64,000 bases of DNA from Spirochaetaceae bacterium (GTDB lineage Bacteria > Spirochaetota > Spirochaetia > SZUA-6 > Bin103): positions 106,635-170,634 of the forward strand of contig JAPPKD010000160.1 in assembly GCA_028820215.1 (NCBI GenBank). Direction: 5' to 3'. Numbering within the stretch: position 1 is the first letter of the stretch; every line of letters begins with the position of its first letter. The position numbers and the translations under genes were made by a program. The notes under the pieces were generated by a model. It made no database searches and was not told the origin of the DNA. It saw only the letters and a program-made list of their open reading frames with translations. Below, piece after piece: positions 52,898 through 60,996 of the stretch.

Positions 52898-54062
52898 GCG
52901 CCGCCTCCGCGCCGGCCGGCTGCAGCTCCGGCCTCCTCGCTCCCCGCCGCGGCAGCAGCAGCCCCACCACCGCCGCGGCCAGCGGCAGCACGGCCAGGAT
53001 GCGCATCGCCGCAAGCACCCCGGAGGCGTCGGCGATCAGCCCGAACAGCGGCATGGTGAGCCCGGCCACTCCCCAACTGAAGCCGCCCGGCAGGCTGGAG
53101 ACGAAGCCGGCGTTGGCCGGCGCGTGCTGCTGCGCCATCGCCACCATGATCGAGTTGGAGGCGAACGCCATGGTGCCGCCGGCGGCCAGCATCGCCAGCG
53201 CCGCCAACCCGTCGGCGTTCAGGGCCAGGAACATGAACGGCGTCGCCAGGACCAGCGACGCCAGCACCAGCGGCTTGGGGTCCCGCCGGTCGGCCAGGTA
53301 CCCCAGGATCAGGCTGCCCACCACGCCGGACAGGTTGTAGACGGCGAGCTGCATCCCCCAGACCAGCGGCGACAGCCCCCGCTCCTGGCCGAGCAGCGGC
53401 AGGAAGAACGCGAAGCCGAAACCGCCGATCGAGCGCACGATCACCGTCGCCACGATCACGCCGATCGGGGCCAGCGCGCTGCGGAACTCCGCCACGCGCT
53501 CCGGCAACGCGGAGCGCGGCGTGCTGGGCGCCGGCACCATGGCGATCACGAACGGCAGCATAAGCAGCCCCGGGATCGTCGCCAGCGGCAGCCACCCCAT
53601 CCCCAGCGTGGTCACCAGCGCCGGCACCCACAGCGGCGTGAAGCCCAGCGCCGCCGTCCCGCCGAAGATGAACAGCGCCAGCCCGAAGGCGCGGCGTTCG
53701 CCCGACAGGTCGCCGGCCAGCGCGAAGCCGGAGGGATGGAAGGCGGAGACGCCCAGGCCGGCCAGCATCACGCACGGCACCAGCCAGGCAAAGCTGGGCA
53801 CCACGCCGATCAGCGGCGCGAACACCGCCGCCACGGCGATGCCGACGAAGATCAGCCAGCGCCCGCGCAGGTAGTCGCCCAGGATGCCCAGCAGCGGCTG
53901 GCCGAGGTTCGAGAGCTGCACGAAGGAGCCGAGCAGGCCGATCTGGGCGAAGGTGAGCCCCAGCCGGTCGCGCACGAACGGCAGCGCCGGGGTGAGCATG
54001 GACGCGTAGGAGTCGACGCAGAAGTGGCTGACGGTGAACACGAACAGGCGCAGGCGCTGCAT
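52890..54062 (-). CDS. MFS transporter (fosmidomycin-resistance-like)
   Basis: A 390-residue 12-span carrier. FCVDSYASMLTPALPFVRDRLGL, then QLSNLGQPLLGILGDYLRGRW, corresponds to the first helices and the A-motif loop of the Fsr-like MFS group; GLGVSAFHPSGFALAG is also typical. It has a coupled 3' overlap with the AICAR transformylase gene and follows the aldo/keto reductase gene by 19 bp. The transported compound is unknown. Confidence 0.85.
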   Translation of the reverse strand: MQRLRLFVFTVSHFCVDSYASMLTPALPFVRDRLGLTFAQIGLLGSFVQLSNLGQPLLGILGDYLRGRWLIFVGIAVAAVFAPLIGVVPSFAWLVPCVMLAGLGVSAFHPSGFALAGDLSGERRAFGLALFIFGGTAALGFTPLWVPALVTTLGMGWLPLATIPGLLMLPFVIAMVPAPSTPRSALPERVAEFRSALAPIGVIVATVIVRSIGGFGFAFFLPLLGQERGLSPLVWGMQLAVYNLSGVVGSLILGYLADRRDPKPLVLASLVLATPFMFLALNADGLAALAMLAAGGTMAFASNSIMVAMAQQHAPANAGFVSSLPGGFSWGVAGLTMPLFGLIADASGVLAAMRILAVLPLAAAVVGLLLPRRGARRPELQPAGAEAARG

Positions 54063-54081
54063 CGGGACTCCGCGGCGGCGG

Positions 54082-55095
54082 CTACGGGGTGGGGGCGGCG
54101 GGGTCGATCAGCTCGCGCTGGCCGATCTCGCGCCAGAGTGCCGGCGGCACCTCCGCGGCGGCGTGCGCCACGTCGGCGTGCAACTCGGCGGCGTCGTGCG
54201 CCCCCACGGCGGCGGCCGCGACGGCCGGATGGGCCAGCGGGAACTGCAGCGCGGCGGCCGTCAGCGCCACCCCGTGTCGGGTGCAGACCGCCTCCAGCCC
54301 GCGCGCCCGCTCCTTGATCTCCACCGGTGCCGGGGCGTAGTTGAACGTCGCGTCGCCACCCGGCCCCGTGGCCAGGATGCCGGAATTGAACACCGAGGCC
54401 ATGATCACGGAGATGCCGCGCTCCGCGCACTCCGGCAACAGCTCCGGCAGCGCGGTCTGGTCCAGCAGCGTATAGCGGCCGGCCAGCATGAAGCAGTCGA
54501 AGTCGCCGGCGCGCGCGAACTCCAGCAGCATCTGCCACTGGTTCATGCCCAGGCCGACCGCGCCCACGGTGCCGGCGGCGCGCAATTCCTCCAGGGCCGG
54601 ATAGGCGCCTTCCATCACCTCCCGGAAGTGGTTGCCGGTGGCGCGCTCCGGGTCGCCCTCCGGATCGTCGGGCGCCCAGTCCGGGTCGTGGATGAGGGCG
54701 ATGTCGACCCGGTCGGTGCGCAGCCGGGCGCAGCTTTCCTCCAGCGAGCGCAGCACCCCGTCGCGCGAGAAGTCGCAGATCACGTCCACGTCGACCCGCC
54801 CCGTGCGCGCGGGTTTCGCCGGCTCGAGCAGGAAGCCCACCTTGGTGGAGATGGTCAACTCGTCGCGGGGCAGGCCCGAAAGGGCCTCTCCCAACCGCTG
54901 CTCGGACAGGCCCTTGCCGTAACGGGGGGCGGTATCGAAGTAGCGCAGGCCGGCCTCCCACGCGGCGGCGACCGCCCCGGCGGCGGCCTTGTCGGCGGTC
55001 TTGGTGCGCAGGGCGGCCAGCGGGGCGCCGCCCAGTCCCATCCGGGTGACGGTGACGCCCGTGTTGCCAATGCGAACGCGCTCGGTCGGGAGCAC
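54082..55095 (-). CDS. Aldo/keto reductase (aldose/L-fucose dehydrogenase-like)
   Basis: A 337-residue aldo/keto reductase resembling D-threo-aldose 1-dehydrogenases. Visible motifs are GLGGAPLA, YFDTAPRYGKGLSE (catalytic D and Y), ISTKVGFLL (K) and IALIHDPDWA (H). SVFNSGILATGPG is typical of the aldose-dehydrogenase branch. GTG 55095 (VLPTERVRIG) is the best start. It heads a three-gene minus-strand run with the MFS and AICAR transformylase genes. It probably oxidises a free sugar such as fucose or galactose (inference). Confidence 0.75.
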   Translation of the reverse strand: MLPTERVRIGNTGVTVTRMGLGGAPLAALRTKTADKAAAGAVAAAWEAGLRYFDTAPRYGKGLSEQRLGEALSGLPRDELTISTKVGFLLEPAKPARTGRVDVDVICDFSRDGVLRSLEESCARLRTDRVDIALIHDPDWAPDDPEGDPERATGNHFREVMEGAYPALEELRAAGTVGAVGLGMNQWQMLLEFARAGDFDCFMLAGRYTLLDQTALPELLPECAERGISVIMASVFNSGILATGPGGDATFNYAPAPVEIKERARGLEAVCTRHGVALTAAALQFPLAHPAVAAAAVGAHDAAELHADVAHAAAEVPPALWREIGQRELIDPAAPTP

Positions 55096-55173
55096 GGTAG
55101 CATGATAGCACAGCTCCGCTCGACGCTGGCGCCGGACCGCCATTCCGGGCTACCGTCCCGCCGAGGTGCAGCG

Positions 55174-55401
55174 ATGTTTCAACTGATCCGAACCCTCAGC
55201 GCCAGCCACCTGCTGGCCCGCCAGCTCCCGGTCGCGGGCGTCGCCTTCCTGACCGCCACCCTGTTCTACAAGTTCGGGAACTTCGCGCTGGAGTGCGTGG
55301 CCTTCCTGGCCACCTGGTTCGTGCTGGACGCGATCGTGCAGGGCGTCGTGCGCGTGTTCGCGCCGGCGGCACAGGCCGCCGAGCCCCAGACCTCCGACTG
55401 A
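55174..55401 (+). CDS. Small membrane protein, unknown function
   Basis: A 75-residue protein, MFQLIRTLSASHLLARQ..., with one or two hydrophobic helices (VAGVAFLTATLFYKFGNF, VAFLATWFVLDAIVQGVV) and an acidic-alanine tail. ATG 55174 lies after GAGGTGCAGCG. Both flanking genes diverge or converge around it, and its codon use fits the genome, so it is probably real. I do not recognise the family. Confidence 0.55.
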   Translation: MFQLIRTLSASHLLARQLPVAGVAFLTATLFYKFGNFALECVAFLATWFVLDAIVQGVVRVFAPAAQAAEPQTSD

Positions 55402-55417
55402 CCGACCTCCGACTGAC

Positions 55418-56146
55418 TCAGAGACCGGCCGCGGTCCGCAGGAACCCCGGCAGCGCGGCGAGCGCCTCCGGCGGAATCGTGTGGCCGCCCATGAACGGGC
55501 GGAAGTCCACCCGCAGGCCGGCCGCCGCCAGCGTGTCGCGCACCATCTCCGCCCCCTCGTACGGCAGCACCGGATCCATGCGCCCGTGCGTCTGCAGCAC
55601 CGGCCGCCCGGCCAGCCCCCGTGCCTGCCGCCCCCAGCGGGCAAGGTTCAGCGGCGCGCCCGACAGCAGGCAGAGCCCGGCCCAGGCGTCCCCCGACCGG
55701 AACGCGCACTCGCAGGCCGCCATCGCCCCCTGCGAGAAGCCGCCCAGCACCACCCGCTCCGACTCCAGTCCCAGCCGCTCGGCGCACGCCGTGACAGCCT
55801 CGTGCAGCTCCGCCGCGGCCTCGGCGGAGCCCGGCGGCACCCGCCGCGCCAGCTCCCCGGCGTCGAGCGGCGCGCCGGTCGCAAGCCGGCTCAGGTCGAG
55901 CGGCCACCACGCGCGCCCGCCCGGCATTCCTTCGCCGGCCAGCGAGAGCGGCGCCGCCGGAAACAGCAGCGCCAGCGATTCCGTTCCCGGGCCGGCAAGG
56001 ATCTCGCCGCCCAGCGGCACCAGGTCGTCGCCGGGAGCGCCGAACCCGTGGCAGAAGACGCCCAGTCCCTCCGCGCGGCCGTCGGGCGGCGCGAACAACA
56101 CGCAGTCCAGGCCGCCCAGCGTGAGCGGCCGCGGAATCAGGAGCAT
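55418..56146 (-). CDS. Phospholipase/carboxylesterase-family hydrolase
   Basis: A 242-residue alpha/beta hydrolase of the acyl-protein-thioesterase/carboxylesterase type. The nucleophile is S138 in GGFSQGAMAA; GRMDPVLPY and GGHTIPPEAL carry the catalytic Asp and His. VFCHGFGAPGDD gives the oxyanion region. No signal peptide. Its ATG (56146) is only 6 bp from the ATG of the divergent M24 gene, so each promoter must lie in the other's coding region or upstream sequence. Confidence 0.85.
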   Translation of the reverse strand: MLLIPRPLTLGGLDCVLFAPPDGRAEGLGVFCHGFGAPGDDLVPLGGEILAGPGTESLALLFPAAPLSLAGEGMPGGRAWWPLDLSRLATGAPLDAGELARRVPPGSAEAAAELHEAVTACAERLGLESERVVLGGFSQGAMAACECAFRSGDAWAGLCLLSGAPLNLARWGRQARGLAGRPVLQTHGRMDPVLPYEGAEMVRDTLAAAGLRVDFRPFMGGHTIPPEALAALPGFLRTAAGL

Positions 56147-56152
56147 CGACCG

Positions 56153-57361
56153 ATGGTAGCCCGAACCCTGGAAGAGATGCGCGCGTCGGGGATGGACGTG
56201 CTGGTCGGCGCCTCGCCGGCAACCCTTGCCGACCTGGCCGGCTACCGCAACTGGATCGATCCCCTGTTCCGGGACTACATGATGCGTCCCGGCGCCTCCT
56301 CCGACCTGCAGCAGGCGCTGGTCCTCCTCACGTCCGACGGCGAGGTGACCCTGCTTGTCTCCGCCGAGATGGCCGCCAACGCCAGGGACAGCAGCGCCCA
56401 CCGGATCGTCGTGTGGGGATCGGGAGAGGCGGCCCCCCGCGACCTGCCGGACGGGTTCGAGAAGGTGGCCGAGGCCTTCGGCCGCCCGCGCCGCGCGACG
56501 CGGACCGAGGCCCTGCTGGACCTGCTGGGCGCCGCGGCCCGCGTCGGCGCCGAGCGTGAGGCGCTGGCAGCCGGCACATGGGAGGCGCTGGCCGGCGGCG
56601 GCCACCGGGCCGGCGACTGCACCAACCTGCTGCGCCTCGGCCGCATGGTGAAGGATGAAGCGCAGATCGCCCTGCTGCAGCGCGCCGCCGAGGCCGCGGA
56701 GTACGCCGCCGCGGAGACCCTGGCCGTGGCCAGCGTGGGGTCGAGCTGGCGCGAGCTCACCGACCTGTACCGGATGAAGCTGGCCGAGCACGGCGCCGAT
56801 CTCGACCACTTTTCCGGCAGCCCCACCGGCTTCGGCCTGGCGACCGAGGCGGAATACCGCCTGCCCGAGCGCGGCTCCATGTACTTCGACCACGGCTGCC
56901 GGCTGCGCTCATGGTTCTCGGACACCGGCCACACCATCGCCTTCGGTCCTCCGGACGATGCCTGCCGGCGTCGGCAGGCCGCGGTGCGCGACGTGCTCCG
57001 GGCAGGCGTCGAGCACCTGGCCCCCGGCACGCCGGCGTCCGCGGCGGCGGAGGCGATGAGCGAAGCGCTGGCCGCTGCCGGCCTGGCCGGCTTCCCGCAC
57101 GGCCACGGCATCGGCCTGGAGGTACGCGACTACCCGATCGTCGTTCCGGACACCGGCCTCCGTATCGAGGACGACTTCGTCAGCCGGCCGGCCGACCTGC
57201 CGCTGGAGGCGGGCATGGTGCTGAACCTGGAGTCCGCGGTCTGGGCGGACGACGTCAGCTCCGTGCACTGCGAGCAGTCCTTCGTCATCGAAGACGGCGG
57301 CTGCCGCCCGCTCGCCGACCAGCCGCGCGACGAGCCCCTCTCGATCTCCTCCGGGCAGTAG
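56153..57361 (+). CDS. M24-family metallopeptidase-like protein
   Basis: A 402-residue protein with the creatinase/aminopeptidase fold. Metal ligands appear conserved: FDHGCRLRSWFSDTGHTI (two Asp), GFPHGHGIGLEVRDYP (His), LNLESAVW and CEQSFVIEDG (Glu). ATG 56153 is the first start outside the divergent esterase; an internal ATG at residue 9 (MRASGMDV) is possible. Function may be dipeptide or amine hydrolysis; the substrate is unknown. It is unrelated in position to the 33907 homologue. Confidence 0.8.
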   Translation: MVARTLEEMRASGMDVLVGASPATLADLAGYRNWIDPLFRDYMMRPGASSDLQQALVLLTSDGEVTLLVSAEMAANARDSSAHRIVVWGSGEAAPRDLPDGFEKVAEAFGRPRRATRTEALLDLLGAAARVGAEREALAAGTWEALAGGGHRAGDCTNLLRLGRMVKDEAQIALLQRAAEAAEYAAAETLAVASVGSSWRELTDLYRMKLAEHGADLDHFSGSPTGFGLATEAEYRLPERGSMYFDHGCRLRSWFSDTGHTIAFGPPDDACRRRQAAVRDVLRAGVEHLAPGTPASAAAEAMSEALAAAGLAGFPHGHGIGLEVRDYPIVVPDTGLRIEDDFVSRPADLPLEAGMVLNLESAVWADDVSSVHCEQSFVIEDGGCRPLADQPRDEPLSISSGQ

Positions 57362-57394
57362 CGTGCCGCCCACGAACCCGTAAGACTCGTCTAC

Positions 57395-57423
57395 TTGACC
57401 GCGTGTCGCAAATGCGCGACACT
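57395..57423 (+). promoter_or_regulatory. Promoter and operator of the HigBA-like module
   Basis: A TTGACC -35 (57395-57400) is followed after 17 bp by a weak GACACT -10 (57418-57423). An inverted repeat GTGTCGC/GCGACAC (57403-57409, 57416-57422) covers spacer and -10. The toxin ATG (57435) is only 12 bp beyond, so the leader is very short. Autorepression by the antitoxin is expected. Confidence 0.5.
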
Positions 57424-57434
57424 GTCCCCACCCA

Positions 57435-57764
57435 ATGCATCCGGTAGATTTCCGCGGCTCCTCCCTCGGGGATCTTCGCCGCTTTCCGAAGGACGTTCGA
57501 CATGACATCGGGCACCAGATCGATCGCCTGCAACGCGGACTCGATCCCAATGACTGGAAACCGATGCCCTCGGTGGGTACAGGTGTTCGGGAGCTTCGAG
57601 TACAGGGCTCGGACAGCCAGTACAGAGCTATCTACATTACGACCATCGGCGAGATGGTCTACGTTTTGCACGTATTCGTGAAGAAGTCGCAGAGGACCCC
57701 GAAGAACGACGTTGATATAGCGAAACAGAGGCTGAGCGAAATAGGGAGGATACAGGAAATGTAA
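57435..57764 (+). CDS. HigB/Gp49-like RelE-superfamily toxin
   Basis: A 109-residue toxin. The conserved run ELRVQGSDSQYRAIYIT, then MVYVLHVFVKKSQRTPKNDVDIAKQRL, is the signature of the phage Gp49/HigB branch of RelE-type mRNA interferases, with the basic FxKKSQ(K/R)TP motif intact. It is the first gene of a toxin-then-antitoxin operon, 58 bp before the HTH antitoxin. The module looks complete. Confidence 0.85.
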   Translation: MHPVDFRGSSLGDLRRFPKDVRHDIGHQIDRLQRGLDPNDWKPMPSVGTGVRELRVQGSDSQYRAIYITTIGEMVYVLHVFVKKSQRTPKNDVDIAKQRLSEIGRIQEM

Positions 57765-57797
57765 GCGTCATGTCCGAAGAAACAATGAAATGAAATC

Positions 57798-57826
57798 TCG
57801 TCTTCGATGATCATCGTCTTCGATGA
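57798..57826 (+). repeat. 13-bp direct repeat before the antitoxin
   Basis: TCGTCTTCGATGA occurs at 57798-57810 and 57814-57826, separated by 3 bp. The second copy includes the antitoxin ATG (57823). It may be a secondary operator or affect translation of the antitoxin. The surrounding 100 bp are AT-richer than the genome. Confidence 0.6.
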
Positions 57827-58164
57827 GGTTGAATAATTTGCACACAATCAATACTTACTCTGACAATACGTACTCTGACGTCTGGGAGGCGATCTCCGAT
57901 ACACCCGCCGAAGCCGCAAACCTGAGGATTCGGTCTCAGCTCATGATCGCTCTGACTGAATATGTGAAGCGGCAGGCGATCACTCAGCAGGAAGCCGGCA
58001 AACTGCTCGGTGTGCCGCGTTCTCGTGTGAGCGAGCTGGTCAACGGCAAGATCAGCAAGTTCAGCATCGACAGACTCGTGAACATGGCCTCGCGGGTGAA
58101 CCTGGAGACACACATCGTCGTCAAGCAAAACGGCAGACCCCTTTCGATCTTGCCGGGAGTCTGA
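57823..58164 (+). CDS. HTH antitoxin (HTH_37/XRE type)
   Basis: A 113-residue antitoxin. The HTH is ITQQEAGKLLGVPRSRVSELVNGKISKFSIDRLVNMASR, characteristic of antitoxins partnered with Gp49-like HigB toxins; SDVWEAISDTPAEAANLRIRSQLMIAL precedes it. ATG 57823 gives a longer N terminus than typical; an internal start before SDVWEAI would need a non-ATG codon, so 57823 is retained. It should bind the toxin and repress the operon. Confidence 0.85.
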   Translation: MRLNNLHTINTYSDNTYSDVWEAISDTPAEAANLRIRSQLMIALTEYVKRQAITQQEAGKLLGVPRSRVSELVNGKISKFSIDRLVNMASRVNLETHIVVKQNGRPLSILPGV

Positions 58165-58175
58165 GACCGCTGCCC

Positions 58176-59108
58176 ATGCCGGCGGAGACTCTCTGGTCGA
58201 TCGCCCTGGCCGGCGGCAAGGGCACTCGTCTCGCCGAAGGACGCAAGCGCCTGGAGCGCGCCACTCACCCCCACCTGCCGGCCTCCGCGTGGGGTACGAT
58301 CGGCCCCAAGGCGTTGGCGTCGATGCGCGCCGGCCCCGCCGGACCGGTCAAGCCCATGATCGAGTGGCACCTGGACGTGCACGCGGCGTGCCGACGGATC
58401 GAGCGGATCATCCTGGCCGCCGGCACGGGCGGCGACCTGCTCCAGCACCACTTCCATGCCGCCGGCGGCTCCTACCGCGGCCTGCCGGTCGAGCTCCTGG
58501 TCGAGGAGCGGCCGGCCGGCACCATCGCCCCGATCGTCAAGCTGCACGCCGCCGGCCGGCTGCCCGAGCGGCCGGTCGTCTACGCCAACGCCGACAACCT
58601 GCTCGACGCTGACCTGTATGGCTGCTACCGGCACGGGCTGGAGCGCGCCGCCGCGTGCGGCATCGACGCCGGCGAGTGCGTGATCGACGTCGCCGCGCTG
58701 GTGCCGTGGGAGGAGTCGGGCGACTACGGCGCCCTGGACCTGGACGAGTCCAGCGGCTTGGTGCGCGGCTTCCGGGAGAAGGCGCCGAAGGAGCGCAACC
58801 CGTTCCTGGAGCGTGCCGGCCGCCGCTGGACGCCGATCAACTCCGGCTTCTCCATCATCCCCAACCCGCGCCGGCTGTTCGCCCGCTACCTGACCGGCGC
58901 GATCGTGCGCACCTCGCAGGCGCTGGAGCGGGGCGAGCTGGACTACGCCGCCCACGAAGGGGCGGTCAAGTACGAATCGCTGTACGAGCGGATCGCCGCC
59001 GACGGCCGCATGGTCGCCGTGCTGGCCGAAGGCTACTGGACCGACCTGGGGACCGAGCAGAAGATCCGCGCCGCCGAGGCGTGTCTGCCCCGACTGCGCT
59101 TCACGTAG
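58176..59108 (+). CDS. Sugar-1-phosphate nucleotidyltransferase-like protein
   Basis: A 310-residue NDP-sugar pyrophosphorylase-like protein. The nucleotide-binding start is ALAGGKGTRLAEGRKRL, and KPMIEWHLDVHAAC follows after a longer-than-usual insertion. Further motifs are VVYANADNLLDADL (metal-binding Asp), ESGDYGALDLDESSGLVRGFREKAP and EGYWTDLGTEQKI. It should activate a sugar 1-phosphate for glycan synthesis. ATG 58176 starts 11 bp after the antitoxin. It may feed the polysaccharide export genes downstream. Confidence 0.8.
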   Translation: MPAETLWSIALAGGKGTRLAEGRKRLERATHPHLPASAWGTIGPKALASMRAGPAGPVKPMIEWHLDVHAACRRIERIILAAGTGGDLLQHHFHAAGGSYRGLPVELLVEERPAGTIAPIVKLHAAGRLPERPVVYANADNLLDADLYGCYRHGLERAAACGIDAGECVIDVAALVPWEESGDYGALDLDESSGLVRGFREKAPKERNPFLERAGRRWTPINSGFSIIPNPRRLFARYLTGAIVRTSQALERGELDYAAHEGAVKYESLYERIAADGRMVAVLAEGYWTDLGTEQKIRAAEACLPRLRFT

Positions 59109-59112
59109 GCCG

Positions 59113-59556
59113 TCATCCGAAGAACTGGAACAGCGACATCATGGTCGCCAGCAGCACGACGCCGCCACCTACCATCCACTGCATCCCGTTGAAGCGCTTG
59201 TGCATGTCTTCGAACCGCTTGTCGGTGTACCGATGCATGTCTTCGAAGCGCTTGTCCACCGTCTCGAAACGCTTGTCCACGGCCTGGAAGCGCGTCTCCA
59301 TTTTCCGATGCATGTCCTCGAAGCGCTTGTCCATCGCCTCGAAACGCGTCTCCATGCTCCGATGCAACCCTTCGAAGCGCTTGTCGACGACCTCGAACCG
59401 GGTGCAGATGAGCTCGCGCTGCAGCGCGAGCGCGTCCTCCACGGGAGCCGTACGCTCCAGAACGTGCGGTCCCACGACGTCCGCCATCCACTCCGCCAGG
59501 TTGGCCCGCACGTAGCTGCCGATCTGCTCGATCTCGGCGCTTCCCAACGGCATCAT
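59113..59556 (-). CDS. Coiled-coil, C-terminally membrane-anchored protein
   Basis: A 147-residue protein with an N-terminal helix, then repeated units of the form (M/V)xKRFEDMHRKMETRF (about residues 50-120) predicted as a coiled coil, and a single C-terminal membrane helix (MVGGGVVLLATMMSLFQFF). This layout resembles Borrelia Bdr proteins and other tail-anchored coiled-coil proteins. ATG 59556 (MMPLGSAEIEQ) is preferred; an ATG at 59625 would add 23 basic residues. It converges with the nucleotidyltransferase gene. Its function is unknown. Confidence 0.65.
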   Translation of the reverse strand: MMPLGSAEIEQIGSYVRANLAEWMADVVGPHVLERTAPVEDALALQRELICTRFEVVDKRFEGLHRSMETRFEAMDKRFEDMHRKMETRFQAVDKRFETVDKRFEDMHRYTDKRFEDMHKRFNGMQWMVGGGVVLLATMMSLFQFFG

Positions 59557-59694
59557 CCAGCCCTGCCCGCAGTATACATCTCCGCCCCTGACCTCTATAC
59601 GGCACGGCCGTCGGCGGCGCTTCAATCCGGCGCTGCTGCGGGCACCGGTCCGTCAAGTCGAACGGCCAATGACCCGACGCTATAAGGGGTACCG

Positions 59695-60996
59695 ATGAGT
59701 GACCCGCAGATGCCCCCGTCTGCCCAGGCGGACGCTGACCCCGTTCAGGACGACACCTTCACCGTGCTCGACCTGGTCCTGGTCCTGGTCCGCCGCCGGC
59801 GCCTCATCGTGGCCACCACCGGCATCGCGGCCGTGGTCCTGCTCGCCTACAACCTCGCCGCGATCGCGATGGACCCGGAGTCGCCGTGGAACGTGCTCCC
59901 CACGTGGTTCACCGCCAGCGTGACGGTGTCCATCGCCGACGATGCCCCGGACTATGGCGCGGGGGCCGCGACGCTGCTCAGCCAGATTCCGGACACCGGC
60001 GGCCTCGCCGACTTCGCCAGCCTGCTGGCTCCCGGGGCCGGCACGGACGCCAGCCGCGCGCAGGAGTTGCTCACCGGCCGGGAGATCCTGGACGCGCTCG
60101 CCCGGCAGCAGGGCTTCGTCACCGACGCGTCCGGCAACGACGACATCTTCCTGGCGCGGGAACGGCTCGCGGAGAGCCTGAATACGGAGTACCTGTTCGA
60201 GTCCGACCTGCTGGTGATCTCCTACGACCACCACTATCCGGAGCAGGCGGCCGCCGGTCTGGAGTTCGCCGTGCAGCGGCTCCGCGACAAGATGCACGCG
60301 CTCACGATCGAGCGGGTGCGCCGCAGGAAGGCATTCCTGGAGGAGCGCCTGGCCGCGGTCCGGCAGGACCGGACCGACGCGCAGGACGCGCTCACCGAGT
60401 TCCAGCAGGAGTTCGGCGTGGTCAACCTCACGTTCCAGTCGGAGGCGGCGATCCAGAGCGTCACCGCCCTCAAGACGGAGCTGTACCGCAAGGAGGTCGA
60501 GCTCCACTCCCAGATCGAGCTGTTGGGCGAGAGCACGGCTGCCGTGGTCCGGCTGCGGAGCGAGGCCGACAAGCTGCGCACGCTCATCCGGGAGATCGAG
60601 CACGGCTTCGTCGAATTCCAGGATTCCTCGATCCCGCTGCAGGAGCTGCCCGCGCTGGGGGTCCGCTACCTGGACCTGGCCACGGAGCTGAGCGTCCACG
60701 ACACGATCTACGCCTTCCTGCGCTCCCAGTACGAAAGCACCCGCATCGAGGAGAACGCCAGGGAGTCGGCCTTCCAGATCGTCGAGGCGGTGGAGGTTCC
60801 GCTCCGCAAGAGCCGCCCCGGCCGCGCCCTGATCTGCATCGCCGGCACCCTGGCCGCCTTCATGGCATCGATCCTGGCCGCGTTCACGGTCGAGCGGTTC
60901 AAGCGCGCCGAGTCCGATCCCGCGCAGCGCCGCCAGCTCGACGAGATCCGCCGGGAGATCGGCTTCCGGCGGAAGAGAACAGGTCCACCCACATGA
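59695..60996 (+). CDS. Wzz/GNVR-like chain-length or polysaccharide co-polymerase protein
   Basis: A 433-residue inner-membrane protein with a cytoplasmic start, a first membrane helix (about 37-58: VATTGIAAVVLLAYNLAAI), a large periplasmic coiled-coil region and a second helix near 382-402 (ICIAGTLAAFMASILAAF). This matches Wzz/GNVR proteins that regulate polysaccharide chain length and pair with an outer-membrane SLBB exporter. The stop overlaps the next gene's start. No tyrosine-kinase domain is present. Confidence 0.75.
   Translation: MSDPQMPPSAQADADPVQDDTFTVLDLVLVLVRRRRLIVATTGIAAVVLLAYNLAAIAMDPESPWNVLPTWFTASVTVSIADDAPDYGAGAATLLSQIPDTGGLADFASLLAPGAGTDASRAQELLTGREILDALARQQGFVTDASGNDDIFLARERLAESLNTEYLFESDLLVISYDHHYPEQAAAGLEFAVQRLRDKMHALTIERVRRRKAFLEERLAAVRQDRTDAQDALTEFQQEFGVVNLTFQSEAAIQSVTALKTELYRKEVELHSQIELLGESTAAVVRLRSEADKLRTLIREIEHGFVEFQDSSIPLQELPALGVRYLDLATELSVHDTIYAFLRSQYESTRIEENARESAFQIVEAVEVPLRKSRPGRALICIAGTLAAFMASILAAFTVERFKRAESDPAQRRQLDEIRREIGFRRKRTGPPT

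Noticed and set aside
59886..60992. Apparent long N-terminal extension of the SLBB export protein
   Set aside because: It is out of frame with the clear GNVR protein and lacks meaning; the signal peptide at 60993 marks the real start.
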